Translations under genes and position numbers: made by a program
Assembly: GCA_052246725.1 (NCBI GenBank)
Contig: JBQQCL010000007.1
Length of the DNA stretch: 64,000 nucleotides
Direction: 5' to 3' (one strand)
Source: Pseudalkalibacillus sp052246725
GTDB lineage: Bacteria > Bacillota > Bacilli > Bacillales > Fictibacillaceae
The notes under the pieces: generated by a model
Told to the model about the DNA's origin: nothing
The model's input: the letters and a program-made list of their open reading frames with translations, nothing else
Database searches by the model: none
Part shown: positions 34,566 to 44,029 of the stretch, in pieces
How the letters are laid out: every line of letters begins with the position of its first letter
How positions within the stretch are numbered: position 1 is the first letter of the stretch

Positions 34566-34658
34566 ATGAGATTGATCAGCAGCTTGATACGTTTAATCAC
34601 ATTTATTCCGCGTTCACTTTTCAGAGGTTTACTGCCGAGACGCAGACATCGTTTATGA
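34566..34658 (+). CDS. Candidate 30-residue basic peptide
   Basis: An ORF of 31 codons starting MRLISSLIRLITFIP and ending in an Arg-rich tail (RRRHRL). It has a near-perfect AAAGGAGGA site eight bases before the ATG and a clean terminator 41 bp after the stop. The first 18 residues could form an amphipathic helix, and the net charge is strongly positive. No family is recognised. Confidence 0.5.
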   Translation: MRLISSLIRLITFIPRSLFRGLLPRRRHRL

Positions 34659-34698
34659 TTCATACAATTTGATAGAACGAACTTTTCTAATGAAATAG

Positions 34699-34753
34699 GA
34701 CACCCTCTATAAACTTGTATCGAACAATGCATAATTATAGGGGGTGTCTTTTA
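34699..34753 (+). terminator. Terminator after the small peptide gene
   Basis: GACACCCTCTATAA and TTATAGGGGGTGTC pair with one mismatch, followed by TTTTA. Confidence 0.75.
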
Positions 34754-34884
34754 CGTTGAAAAAGGGGTAAAAATCGTACAGAGTTATTGATGAGTTTGCT
34801 CCTTTACCAGGTTTTCTTTATTGACTAACAGCCGCTAGAAAGGTATGTTTCCAATAGAATACTATTTAAAGGTTGTGGTCTACA

Positions 34885-35985
34885 ATGGAACAGCGATTAG
34901 AACAATTCTCTAAATGGTTGCAAGAAACAGAGCAAACTTTAGCATTTGTTCATTCTTCTGCCAACGTATTTTATCTTTCGAATTTCAACTGTGAACCCCA
35001 TGAAAGATTGTTAGGGATTTTTATTTTCCCAGATCATGAGCCGTTCCTAGTTTGTCCAGGAATGGAAGTGTCTCAAGCACGGGATGCAGGATGGAATTAT
35101 GAAATCATTGGTCATGGAGATGCAGATGATCCATGGAAAATGATCCAATCAGCACTAACAGATCGAGGTATCACCAAAGCTGATCATGTCGCGATAGAAA
35201 AAGAAACACTCTCTTATGCACGAGCGGAACAAATCATGAACATGTTCCCTTCTGTCTCATTACATAGTGCAGAAGATAAACTTCACCAACTTCGTCTTAT
35301 AAAAGATGAAAAGGAATTAGCAATCCTGAGAAAAGCAGCTGAGCTGGCTGATTTTGGGGTTGAAACAGGAGTAAACGCATTACGAGAAGGATGCACAGAA
35401 ATGGAAGTCCTTGCGACGATCGAATATGAATTGAAGAAGAAGGGGATTCGGGAAATGTCCTTCTCTACAATGGTCTTATTCGGTGAAAAATCAGGGCAGC
35501 CTCATGGAAATCCAGGCAATCGGAAGCTTAAGAAAGGTGATCTTGTCTTGTTCGACCTTGGTGTCGTGTTAGACGGGTATTGTTCGGACATTACGAGGAC
35601 AGTTGCATTTCAGGAGGTCAATGATAAACAAAAAGAAATCTACGATATTGTCTTGAAAGCGCAACTCGAAACACTTGAATTGTCAAAACCGGGGATCCGC
35701 TTAGGTGATCTGGATAAAAAAGCAAGAGATATTATCACCAATGCAGGTTATGGCGATTTCTTCCCTCATCGGATCGGCCACGGCATCGGAGTTGATGTTC
35801 ATGAATATCCATCTATGAGTGAAAACAATGACAATCTCTTAAAAGAAGGTATGACATACACAATCGAACCAGGTGTCTATTTACCAGATGTAGGTGGGGT
35901 CCGTATTGAAGATGATATTCTTGTTACCTCAGACGGATATGAAACCTTGACCAAATTTCCTAAAGAACTTCAAATCATCAGATAA
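34885..35985 (+). CDS. M24-family Xaa-Pro dipeptidase/aminopeptidase
   Basis: About 366 residues with an N-terminal creatinase-like domain (1-130) and a C-terminal pita-bread metalloprotease domain. The five metal ligands fall in DLGVVLDGYCSDITRT (two Asp), HRIGHGIGVDVHE (His), IEPGVYLP (Glu) and VRIEDD (Glu). It removes or splits residues next to proline in peptides. AAAGG lies 12 bases before the ATG. A terminator (35988-36021) follows. Confidence 0.88.
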   Translation: MEQRLEQFSKWLQETEQTLAFVHSSANVFYLSNFNCEPHERLLGIFIFPDHEPFLVCPGMEVSQARDAGWNYEIIGHGDADDPWKMIQSALTDRGITKADHVAIEKETLSYARAEQIMNMFPSVSLHSAEDKLHQLRLIKDEKELAILRKAAELADFGVETGVNALREGCTEMEVLATIEYELKKKGIREMSFSTMVLFGEKSGQPHGNPGNRKLKKGDLVLFDLGVVLDGYCSDITRTVAFQEVNDKQKEIYDIVLKAQLETLELSKPGIRLGDLDKKARDIITNAGYGDFFPHRIGHGIGVDVHEYPSMSENNDNLLKEGMTYTIEPGVYLPDVGGVRIEDDILVTSDGYETLTKFPKELQIIR

Positions 35986-35987
35986 AT

Positions 35988-36021
35988 GGACAGGAGGCTG
36001 ATTCAACCAGCTTCCTGTTTT
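35988..36021 (+). terminator. Terminator after the M24 peptidase gene
   Basis: ACAGGAGGCTG pairs with CAGCTTCCTGT with one mismatch, followed by TTTACG. Confidence 0.65.
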
Positions 36022-36120
36022 ACGTTCTTCTGTGGACAGTCCTGTTTTAAAAAATCATCCTTAAAAATTTTGCATAAATTTGCCTTCGATATCAGATAGT
36101 ATAGATGAAAGGTGGTTTGG

Positions 36121-36300
36121 ATGATGAGATATGGTTTAGTGAAATGGGTCTTATTGATTCTTGGTGCATTTTTAATGTATCAAAATCGATACAAACTGTT
36201 AAATCTGATTATTGGTATGAAACTTTTACGGACGATTGCTATCCGCGGATTTTTAAGACTTCCTGGTATCCGTGATAAAATGGTTCAAGACATGTTTTAA
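36121..36300 (+). CDS. Small membrane protein of unknown function
   Basis: 59 residues with one hydrophobic helix (about 5-20) and a basic C-terminal half. AAAGGTGG precedes the ATG at 36121 by five bases. No family is recognised. Confidence 0.55.
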   Translation: MMRYGLVKWVLLILGAFLMYQNRYKLLNLIIGMKLLRTIAIRGFLRLPGIRDKMVQDMF

Positions 36301-36336
36301 ACGAGTTTCTTCTTATTTAATATTCGTTATGAGACC

Positions 36337-37212
36337 TCAAGGATTGATGTATTGAATAAGCTGTACGTTTTGGCCTGATTTTGTTTCTGTCAACAACATC
36401 AAATGTGTCATATCTTTACTGATCAGAATGAGTGGCAAACTGCTGCCGATCGGAGATTCAATTTCGCCATTTGGAGATTTGACACCAAGAAAATAATTCT
36501 TATAAATGCCCTCCCATAAACCGCCGATCACTTGGTCGGTTTTTTCTTTTGAAAGACCAGGAAGGGGAAGTTTTGAATAATCATAGAGTTTTGTCAATGG
36601 AAGTACATAGTAATTTTCAATGGAAACATTGTAATGACGTATCAAATTATGCCACACCACTTTAAGCTGTTGGTTCGTTGCATGATCTAACATTTTTTTA
36701 TTGTTGAGATCCTCTTCGTTTTCTGGAGTTTTGAAAGACTCCAACGGTTGGAGAGGGGTATCGATGACATAAAGTTGATCATAACTCATGGTTTGTGCAC
36801 TTTTTATAATATCATTCGGGTAATGTAATTCTGCATGGTGGAAACTGATCGCCTCGAAATGACCACTATCTTCGTTCGTGACGATTTTATTCTGTTGGAG
36901 AGTATCGGTGTTTTCTACCCATTTGGACATCGTATCTTTCAACATCCCATCCTCATATAACAACGATATATCTTGTCTCAAGTACGCCTCTTTCCCGAGG
37001 GTTGAATTCACCTTCCACTGGATTTCATATTCATCCTCATCCTTTTCTTCCAGTAAAATGACTTTCGTATCTGCAGATGTGAACGTAACGGAAGGATCAA
37101 TCGGAAAATAGATAATACTTTCTTTTACTTTGGATGTTTGGTTATTATACATATAGAGGGACGTTGCGGTAACTGTCGCTAATATGAGAAAGATCAAGAT
37201 TTGTTTTTTCAT
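36337..37212 (-). CDS. Exported protein of unknown function
   Basis: 291 residues with an N-terminal signal peptide or anchor (about 3-22) that lacks a lipobox cysteine. The remainder is soluble, mixed alpha/beta, with few cysteines. I do not recognise a domain. The start MKKQILIFLIL is a typical secretion signal. It is convergent with the small membrane gene and divergent from the M42 peptidase. Confidence 0.65.
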   Translation of the reverse strand: MKKQILIFLILATVTATSLYMYNNQTSKVKESIIYFPIDPSVTFTSADTKVILLEEKDEDEYEIQWKVNSTLGKEAYLRQDISLLYEDGMLKDTMSKWVENTDTLQQNKIVTNEDSGHFEAISFHHAELHYPNDIIKSAQTMSYDQLYVIDTPLQPLESFKTPENEEDLNNKKMLDHATNQQLKVVWHNLIRHYNVSIENYYVLPLTKLYDYSKLPLPGLSKEKTDQVIGGLWEGIYKNYFLGVKSPNGEIESPIGSSLPLILISKDMTHLMLLTETKSGQNVQLIQYINP

Positions 37213-37305
37213 ATCCGTTTAAACCTCCATGGACATCCTATCCATATAAATTATGAACATGTCCGGAAGTTTAGAAGGAAATAGTTTTGAGGGGGAGAAG
37301 AAATT

Positions 37306-38358
37306 ATGAATCAGAAAGTTAACACGAAGGAAATCATGGAATTAATCGAAGGTCTTGTATCAATTCCGAGCCCATCTGGAAACACCAACCAAGTCATCAC
37401 ACATGTAGAGGACTATTTCACTAAACTTGGGTTGGAAACAAAACGGAATCATAAGGGTGGTTTGCTCGTTACTTTGCCTGGAGAAAATGATGATCGTCAT
37501 CGATTTTTGACTGCACACGTCGATACTCTCGGTGCAATGGTCAAAGAAATCAAACCGAATGGAAGATTGAAGCTCTCGATGATTGGTGGATTCAGGTGGA
37601 ATCATGTTGAAGGTGAGTATTGTCAAATCGAAACAGCCGCTAACAAACGCTTTTCAGGTACGATCCTTATGCATCAAACGTCTGTACACGTGTATAAGGA
37701 AGCAGGTGATGCAAAACGTGATGAAAAGAATATCGAAGTTCGTATCGATGAACGTGTCAACTCGGAACATGATGTAAGAGAATTAGGTATTTCAGTAGGT
37801 GATTTTGTTTCTTTTGATCCACGTGTCGAAATCACTGACAGTGGCTTCATCAAATCTCGTCATCTGGACGACAAAGCTAGCGTGGCTTTGTTGATGCATG
37901 TCATCAAGCTTATTAAAGAAGAGGGGTTCCAGCTTCCGTACACGACCCATTTTTTGATTTCCAACAATGAAGAAATCGGATATGGCGGAAACTCTAATAT
38001 TCCTGATGCGACAGAAGAATATTTAGCCGTAGACATGGGCGCGATTGGTGACGGTCAGGCTACAGATGAATATACGGTGTCAATTTGTGCGAAAGACTCC
38101 AGTGGACCATATCATCTCGGCCTGAGAAAACACCTTGAAGATCTTTCAAAAGAAAACCACATCGAATATCAGATGGACATCTATCCTTACTATGGATCGG
38201 ATGCTTCAGCAGCCATAAGAGCTGGATTTGATGTGAAACATGGTTTGATCGGACCTGGTATTGATGCATCACATGCCTTTGAACGTACCCACGAAACATC
38301 ACTGCTACATACAGCAAGGTTGATTTATTATTACCTTAAATCTAATATGAATGCTTGA
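37306..38358 (+). CDS. M42-family metallopeptidase (glutamyl aminopeptidase/endoglucanase type)
   Basis: A 350-residue cytoplasmic aminopeptidase with a two-metal site. Visible ligands and catalytic residues: AHVDTLG, RHLDDKAS, SNNEEIGYGG with the general-base Glu, and SHAFERTH near the C terminus. These enzymes (PepA/YsdC/FrvX relatives, often annotated as endoglucanases in error) form dodecameric shells that trim peptides. GGGGGAGAAG precedes the ATG. A strong terminator follows. Confidence 0.9.
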   Translation: MNQKVNTKEIMELIEGLVSIPSPSGNTNQVITHVEDYFTKLGLETKRNHKGGLLVTLPGENDDRHRFLTAHVDTLGAMVKEIKPNGRLKLSMIGGFRWNHVEGEYCQIETAANKRFSGTILMHQTSVHVYKEAGDAKRDEKNIEVRIDERVNSEHDVRELGISVGDFVSFDPRVEITDSGFIKSRHLDDKASVALLMHVIKLIKEEGFQLPYTTHFLISNNEEIGYGGNSNIPDATEEYLAVDMGAIGDGQATDEYTVSICAKDSSGPYHLGLRKHLEDLSKENHIEYQMDIYPYYGSDASAAIRAGFDVKHGLIGPGIDASHAFERTHETSLLHTARLIYYYLKSNMNA

Positions 38359-38362
38359 TGAG

Positions 38363-38400
38363 AAAGAGTACTGACTCCTTAGTTAGTACTCTTTTTTTGT
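38363..38400 (+). terminator. Terminator after the M42 peptidase gene
   Basis: AAAGAGTACT and AGTACTCTTT form the stem, followed by TTTTTG. Confidence 0.8.
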
Positions 38401-38604
38401 AAATCCCCGCAACGAACAAAATTAAGGATCTTCGACTAACAACTACCACCCCCTGTGCAAGTGAGTAAGGAGGCTTGCGGAAGTAGGTCAAGACATAGAA
38501 GTGATGTCCAGCTAAGCAATTTTGCGAAAATCTATAATTCAAACCCTCTCCTTGTATGTAACCAATAAAAATGGTTAATGATGGTAATTGAAAGGATGGG
38601 GAAA

Positions 38605-40065
38605 ATGTCTCGACATAAAGAAATACCACAAATCAAAGATTATGATTCGACAATTGCTTATATAAAAGAGGAATTAGGTATCGACAAAAGCTTTGACCAA
38701 ATCCATCTAGAGCTGGAGTATGCTGGCCGGCGCATGAGCCTTTTTATGATTGATGGGTTTGTTAAAGATGAAATCATGCACTATCTGATGAAATTATTAT
38801 CAAAGCTTGCCCCAGAGGACCTTGACCCGGATCCTTTAACGAAATTGATGCGTACTCATCTTCCATATATGGAAATAGAAGAACAGGAAGATCTAGAAAA
38901 GGCGATTGATTTCTCATTAGGTGGTCCAAGTCTGCTGATTGTTGAAGGGATCGACACCGTAATTGTGATCGACGCTAGAACCTATCCAGTTCGTGGTCCA
39001 TCAGAGCCTGATTTGGAAAGGGTTGTACGAGGATCACGGGATGGGTTTGTAGAAACGATCATCTTCAATACGTCACTGACAAGAAGACGGGTTCGGGATC
39101 GTTCCTTACGAATGGAGTATATGAAAATCGGTAGGCGGTCACAGACGGATATCTGCATCTCATATATAGAGGATATTGCTGATACGAAAATAGTCGAAAA
39201 GATTAAAGATTCATTATCAAAGATTGATACAGATGGACTTCCCATGGCTGAAAAGACAATCGAAGAATTCATTTGTGGACGTCACTGGAATCCTTATCCT
39301 TTGGTCCGGTATACGGAACGTCCTGATACTGCTGCAGTGCATCTTTATGAAGGCCATATCCTCGTCTTTGTCGATGGATCACCAAGTGTTTTGATTACAC
39401 CTGCAACCTTCTGGCATCATCTACAGCATATGGAGGAATATCGGCAAAAACCTGTAGTAGGCGCTTATCTTCGTTTTGTACGTTTTTTTGCAGTTTTATT
39501 GTCTATCTTTTCTCTTCCTCTCTGGTATTTGTTCGCCATCAGCCCAGAGATGATGCCTGCCCAACTTGCATTCATTGGACCTGACAAAGTAGGGGATGTG
39601 CCATTGTTCATCCAACTCATACTGATTGAAATCGGTTTAGATATCATGAGAATGGCGACTGTCCATATTCCATCGTCCTTAGCCACTGCATTGGGACTAG
39701 TCGCTGCGATTTTGATCGGACAAGTAGCTGTAGATGTGGGCTTATTCATCAATGAAGTCATTTTGTATATTTCGATTGCAGCAATTGGATCATTCGCGAC
39801 TCCGACGTATGAATTAAGTTTAGCGAATCGTTTGACCCGATTGATGCTTTTGATTTTGACAGGTATATTCGCTTTGCCTGGTTATGTGATCGGGACGACA
39901 TTATGGATCATTTTGCTATCAAGGCTTAAATCCTTTCACATTCCGTACCTTTGGCCTTTCATTCCATTTTCATATAAAGGATTCAGGGACGTACTCATCC
40001 GTTCACCGATTCCCCTCAAGAATAGAAGACCAATCGTTTTACATCCAAAAGACCCTGACCGTTAG
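38605..40065 (+). CDS. SpoVAF-type spore germination protein (GerA family)
   Basis: About 486 residues: a soluble N-terminal region (1-290) and a C-terminal membrane domain with about five helices. Stretches such as LERVVRGSRDGFVETIIFNT, GRHWNPYPLVRYTERPDTAA and the terminal PIPLKNRRPIVLHPKDPDR are the signature of SpoVAF, a GerA-family protein of the spore inner membrane associated with dipicolinate release at germination. SpoVAF normally ends the spoVA operon; no other spoVA gene is present here. The ATG at 38605 follows GGATGGGG. Confidence 0.85.
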   Translation: MSRHKEIPQIKDYDSTIAYIKEELGIDKSFDQIHLELEYAGRRMSLFMIDGFVKDEIMHYLMKLLSKLAPEDLDPDPLTKLMRTHLPYMEIEEQEDLEKAIDFSLGGPSLLIVEGIDTVIVIDARTYPVRGPSEPDLERVVRGSRDGFVETIIFNTSLTRRRVRDRSLRMEYMKIGRRSQTDICISYIEDIADTKIVEKIKDSLSKIDTDGLPMAEKTIEEFICGRHWNPYPLVRYTERPDTAAVHLYEGHILVFVDGSPSVLITPATFWHHLQHMEEYRQKPVVGAYLRFVRFFAVLLSIFSLPLWYLFAISPEMMPAQLAFIGPDKVGDVPLFIQLILIEIGLDIMRMATVHIPSSLATALGLVAAILIGQVAVDVGLFINEVILYISIAAIGSFATPTYELSLANRLTRLMLLILTGIFALPGYVIGTTLWIILLSRLKSFHIPYLWPFIPFSYKGFRDVLIRSPIPLKNRRPIVLHPKDPDR

Positions 40066-40088
40066 AGGAGCGACTAAGCTTCTCTATT

Positions 40089-40184
40089 TTTTATACTGAA
40101 GAAAGTATAAAATACTTTCTTCAGTATAAGCGCAACTATGGATCGCCTGTACCAAAGGCTTGGCTTTGCCAAGTTTTCTTTATT
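40089..40184 (-). repeat. Dispersed repeat B, copy B3 (inverted)
   Basis: The reverse complement begins AAGAAAACTTGGCAAAGCC and ends with ACTGAAGAAAGTATTTTATAC and TTTCTTCAGTATA, matching B1 and B2 end to end. The final palindrome is more complete here (ATACTGAAGAAAGTAT and its complement). Confidence 0.75.
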
Positions 40185-40305
40185 ATGCTGTAGATTTTCA
40201 AGCTTTGACCCGCTTTTTAAATTGAATAATAATGATATAATACGGTTGGGTGAAAACATAGGATTGCTATGAAGTGAACAGATTATCCAGGGAAGTGAGC
40301 AGATA

Positions 40306-40497
40306 ATGAGGACAATCTTGGATGTACAACAACTTTTAAAGCGCTTCGGTACTTTTATTTATACAGGGAACCGGAAGGCGGATTTAGACCTTTATCAGTT
40401 TGAAATACAAGAATTACACCAAAATGGAATGATCAGTAACGAAGAATATCGTAATGCGATTCTAATCATAAAAAGTGAACACAATAAATTGAATTAA
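40306..40497 (+). CDS. yqgQ: YqgQ/DUF910 small protein
   Basis: 63 residues with the DUF910 sequence pattern: VQQLLKRFGTFIYTGNRKADLDLYQ region and a helical C terminus. The crystal structure of the family shows a three-helix bundle proposed to bind nucleic acid; function is unknown. It lies immediately before glcK, as in B. subtilis yqgQ-glcK, with GGGAAGTGAG upstream of the ATG. Confidence 0.85.
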   Translation: MRTILDVQQLLKRFGTFIYTGNRKADLDLYQFEIQELHQNGMISNEEYRNAILIIKSEHNKLN

Positions 40498-40512
40498 AGG
40501 ATGATACATATT

Positions 40513-41478
40513 ATGGACAAACTTTCGATAGGAATCGACCTTGGTGGAACGACCATTAAAATGGCCATTGTAGATCCAAAGGGGAATTTTGTAGAGAAAT
40601 GGGAGATCCCAACTGATACAAGTAACAACGGTAGGAATATATCCCAAGACATTGCAGATTCACTGAAGATGAAGATGGAAGATTTAAGTTTGGAATTAAA
40701 AGATCTGATGGGCATCGGAATCGGCGCACCTGGGTTTATCAATATGGAAAACGGTTTTGTCTATCACGCAGTGAATGTTGGATGGGAAAACTATCCTCTT
40801 AAGGATGACTTGGAATCGAAGACAGGCTTGACGGTTGTTGTCGATAATGATGCAAATATTGCTGCTCTTGGCGAGATGTGGAAAGGTGCAGGGAAACAGG
40901 CATCCGATCTAATTTGTATCACTTTAGGGACTGGCATTGGTGGAGGAATCATTTCAAACGGCACCATTCTTCACGGTACGAACGGGATGGCTGGAGAAAT
41001 CGGCCACATTACCTCGATTGTGGATGGTGGGGCTCCTTGCAACTGTGGCAAAACAGGCTGTCTTGAAACAATCGCTTCGGCAACGGGCATTTCTAGGATT
41101 GCAATGGAAGGCCTTGATCAACACCCAACAAGTGTACTTAATAAAACACTTGATAAGGGGATGGAGGTATCAGCTGAGGAAGTATTTAATGCTGCCAGTG
41201 AAGGTGATGAATGGGCGATAGAAGTAATTGATGTCATCACCCATCACCTTGGACTGGCGATCGCAAACATGGCAAATGTAATTAATCCCTCGAGAATCGT
41301 CATTGGCGGGGGTGTTTCACGAGCAGGTGATCTATTGATGATTCCTTTGAAAAAGTCATTTAACAAGTATGCACTTCCGAGAGTACAGGAGGGTGCTGAT
41401 TTTGCAATTGCAAGTTTAGGTAATGACGCTGGGGTTATCGGTTCTGCCCGACTTCTGTCTTTAAGAAACCAGAATTAG
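40513..41478 (+). CDS. glcK: ROK-family glucokinase
   Basis: A 321-residue ATP-dependent glucose kinase. The N-terminal phosphate motif GIDLGGTTIKMA, the ROK signature around GIGGGIISNGTILHGTNGMAGEIGH, with catalytic Asp in VDNDANIAALGE, and the zinc site CNCGKTGCLE are all visible. It feeds glucose into glycolysis. The ATG at 40513 has AAAGGATGAT upstream; the in-frame ATG at 40501 overlaps that site. Confidence 0.94.
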   Translation: MDKLSIGIDLGGTTIKMAIVDPKGNFVEKWEIPTDTSNNGRNISQDIADSLKMKMEDLSLELKDLMGIGIGAPGFINMENGFVYHAVNVGWENYPLKDDLESKTGLTVVVDNDANIAALGEMWKGAGKQASDLICITLGTGIGGGIISNGTILHGTNGMAGEIGHITSIVDGGAPCNCGKTGCLETIASATGISRIAMEGLDQHPTSVLNKTLDKGMEVSAEEVFNAASEGDEWAIEVIDVITHHLGLAIANMANVINPSRIVIGGGVSRAGDLLMIPLKKSFNKYALPRVQEGADFAIASLGNDAGVIGSARLLSLRNQN

Positions 41479-41529
41479 CATCAATATCCCCTAAACTCGA
41501 ATAGAAAAACGAATACTATACCAATTCCG

Positions 41530-41559
41530 AAAAGGGTCATCTGTGACTCTTTTTTTTCA
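41530..41559 (+). terminator. Terminator after glcK
   Basis: AAAGGGTCA and TGACTCTTT pair around TCTG, followed by TTTTTC. Confidence 0.75.
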
Positions 41560-41561
41560 TA

Positions 41562-41816
41562 TAATGGCTTGTCCGGATAAATAGAGGGCATTAACAATAG
41601 TAAAAAAGTCATGATTCAAAACCCTTTTAGTGCAATATAACCAGAGGTTGTACATAAAAATATGAACAAAGTGTGAAGTTACTGTAAATTCCTTATTTAA
41701 GTAAAACTTTTTTCTTATTTGCTCGTCTATAGGTTTAGCGGTATTTTAGACAGGGGATAGTAACTTAACGTGAGCTTAATACAATTTACAAATTCTTGAA
41801 AAAGGTTAAATTACAC
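41562..41816. other. Intergenic region upstream of ltaS
   Basis: No gene or strong structure was recognised. The region is AT-rich, and the only convincing signal is the ltaS promoter at its downstream edge. Confidence 0.4.
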
Positions 41817-41845
41817 TTGAAAAATGAACAAAAAGGGAGTATTAT
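41817..41845 (+). promoter_or_regulatory. Promoter of ltaS
   Basis: TTGAAA (41817-41822), 17-bp spacer, TATTAT (41840-41845). Confidence 0.65.
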
Positions 41846-41961
41846 AACAATCATGTGAAAAACGAGTGAAGATAAAACATGTTAGAAAACAATAATAATT
41901 ACGAGAATGATAACTAAACAAAATTATGATAAGTTCATCTTGTCAAGGAGGTAACTGTACG

Positions 41962-43836
41962 ATGCTGAAAAACACCCTATCAAAATATCAGATTATCATC
42001 ATCACAGGTGTTTTACTCTGGTTGAAATCGTATCTGGTTTATAAAATTTCGTTTGATCTAAAAATAGAAAACACAGTACAAGAAATTATTCTCTTGATCA
42101 ACCCATTAAGTTCAGTGGTATTCATTATGGCTTTCGCCTTATTCTTTTCTGGCAAAGCTCGAAATATCGCTATATTGATCTTGAATTTAATTGCGTCATT
42201 CATTTTATTTGCCAACATGGTATATTACCGGTTCTTTAATGACTTCATTACAATACCGGTATTGTTCCAAACCAGCAATATGGGTGACCTGGGCAGTAGT
42301 ATCACATCATTAATTTATCCATATGACCTTTTATTATTCGCGGATATCATTATTCTTGCTGTATATATGAAAATGCGCAAGATTGAGGCACCCAAAATGT
42401 CGTCTAAAAAAATCGGTCTCGTTTTCGCATCGAGTTTGATCATTTTCATCGTAAACGTGGGTATTGCTGAAACAGAACGTCCACAATTGTTGACTCGTTC
42501 TTTCGACCGTGAAATGTTGATCAAAAATATCGGTGCATATAACTACCATGCATATGATGCTATCATCCAATCCAAGGCAAAAGCACAACGTGCCCTGGCT
42601 GACGGAAGTGAAATTGCTGATATTGAGAACTATGTTAAAGCTGATTATAAAAGCCCGGATCCAGAAATGTTCGGAGCTGCAAAAGGTAAAAATGTCGTTG
42701 TCATTACTCTTGAGTCAATGCAGAATTTTGTAATTGATAACAAGATGGAAGGAAAAGAAATCACGCCTTTCCTAAATGAATTGAAGAAAGATGAAGACAC
42801 ATACTATTTCCCTAACTTCTATCATCAGACAGGGCAAGGGAAAACGTCCGATTCTGAGTTCTTACTAGACAACTCGATGTATCCTTTACCAAGTGGAGCG
42901 GTATTCTTCACTCATTCACAAAATGAATATCAGGCTACCCCAGAATTGTTGAATGAGGAAGGATATCATACAGCGAACTTCCATGCGAACAACAAAAGTT
43001 TCTGGAACCGTGATATCATGTACAATTCGCTTGGATATGATGAGTTCTACTCAGCATCGAAATACGATATAAAACCTGAAGAATCAGTTGGTTGGGGAAT
43101 GAAAGATGAGTTCTTCTTCCAGCAATCAGTCGATCATATGAAAGAATTACCTGAACCTTATTACACGAAGTTCATCACACTGACAAACCACTTCCCATTC
43201 ACGTTAGAACAGGAAGATGAATTCATTCCTGAGTGGACGTCAAACGATGGAACTGTAAACCGTTATTTCACAACAGTCCGCTATACTGATGAAGCTGTTA
43301 AGATGTTCTTCGATAGCTTGAAAAATGAAGGTATGTATGAAGATACTGTATTCGTCCTATACGGAGACCATTACGGTATATCAGAAAACCATAACAAAGC
43401 GATGGGAGAGTATCTTGGAAAAGAAATAACACCATTTGAATCGACACAATTGCAACGTGTGCCAATGTATATCCACATCCCTGGGGATGGTAATGGTAAA
43501 GAGATGGATACTGTTGGTGGTCAGGTCGACCTTAGACCGACAATCATGCACTTGCTCGGAAAAGATACGAAAAACACAATCCAATTTGGATCAGACTTGT
43601 TCTCTAAAGAACGTCAAGACTTTACAGTATTACGTGATGGAAGCTTCATCACAAAAGATCACGTATACACCGATAACACATGTTATGATAAAGAAACTGG
43701 TGAAAAGGTAGAGAAAACAAAGTGTGAACCATATATGGAAAAAGCGAAAAAAGAGCTCGATTATTCTGATCGCATCATCTATGGTGACTTGCTGCGTTTC
43801 TTTGATCCAAAGACAGGAACAATTAAAGAAGAATAG
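41962..43836 (+). CDS. ltaS: Lipoteichoic acid synthase
   Basis: About 624 residues: five N-terminal membrane helices (about 1-200) and an extracellular alkaline-phosphatase-like sulfatase domain that polymerises glycerol phosphate from phosphatidylglycerol. The catalytic threonine is Thr290 in YHQTGQGKTSDSEF; metal ligands include Glu in VITLESMQNF and Asp-His in LYGDHYG. The ATG at 41962 follows AAGGAGGTAAC. B. subtilis ltaS (yqgS) also follows glcK. Two hairpins follow the gene. Confidence 0.94.
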   Translation: MLKNTLSKYQIIIITGVLLWLKSYLVYKISFDLKIENTVQEIILLINPLSSVVFIMAFALFFSGKARNIAILILNLIASFILFANMVYYRFFNDFITIPVLFQTSNMGDLGSSITSLIYPYDLLLFADIIILAVYMKMRKIEAPKMSSKKIGLVFASSLIIFIVNVGIAETERPQLLTRSFDREMLIKNIGAYNYHAYDAIIQSKAKAQRALADGSEIADIENYVKADYKSPDPEMFGAAKGKNVVVITLESMQNFVIDNKMEGKEITPFLNELKKDEDTYYFPNFYHQTGQGKTSDSEFLLDNSMYPLPSGAVFFTHSQNEYQATPELLNEEGYHTANFHANNKSFWNRDIMYNSLGYDEFYSASKYDIKPEESVGWGMKDEFFFQQSVDHMKELPEPYYTKFITLTNHFPFTLEQEDEFIPEWTSNDGTVNRYFTTVRYTDEAVKMFFDSLKNEGMYEDTVFVLYGDHYGISENHNKAMGEYLGKEITPFESTQLQRVPMYIHIPGDGNGKEMDTVGGQVDLRPTIMHLLGKDTKNTIQFGSDLFSKERQDFTVLRDGSFITKDHVYTDNTCYDKETGEKVEKTKCEPYMEKAKKELDYSDRIIYGDLLRFFDPKTGTIKEE

Positions 43837-43843
43837 ATGCTGA

Positions 43844-43877
43844 TAAACCGTGTCAACTAATGTTGGCACGGTTTTAT
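43844..43877 (+). terminator. Terminator after ltaS
   Basis: AAACCGTG and CACGGTTT form the stem, followed by TATATT. A second hairpin, TACCACGG/CTGTGGTA then TTTTT, lies at 43901-43930. Confidence 0.7.
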
Positions 43878-44029
43878 ATTACTTTACGGCTTTTGAGCTA
43901 TACCACGGTTTTTAAACTGTGGTAATTTTTATTGAGGCGATGCTTGGGACAAAAAGAACATAAATGATTCATAACTGAGGATTGGTGCCATATATATGGT
44001 GGGAGAATGGTTAAATGGAGGGAAACGAA

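Noticed and set aside
34800..34830. Possible further copy of repeat B (ACCAGGTTTTCTTTATT)
   Set aside because: Similarity is limited to about 15 bases and lacks the palindrome.
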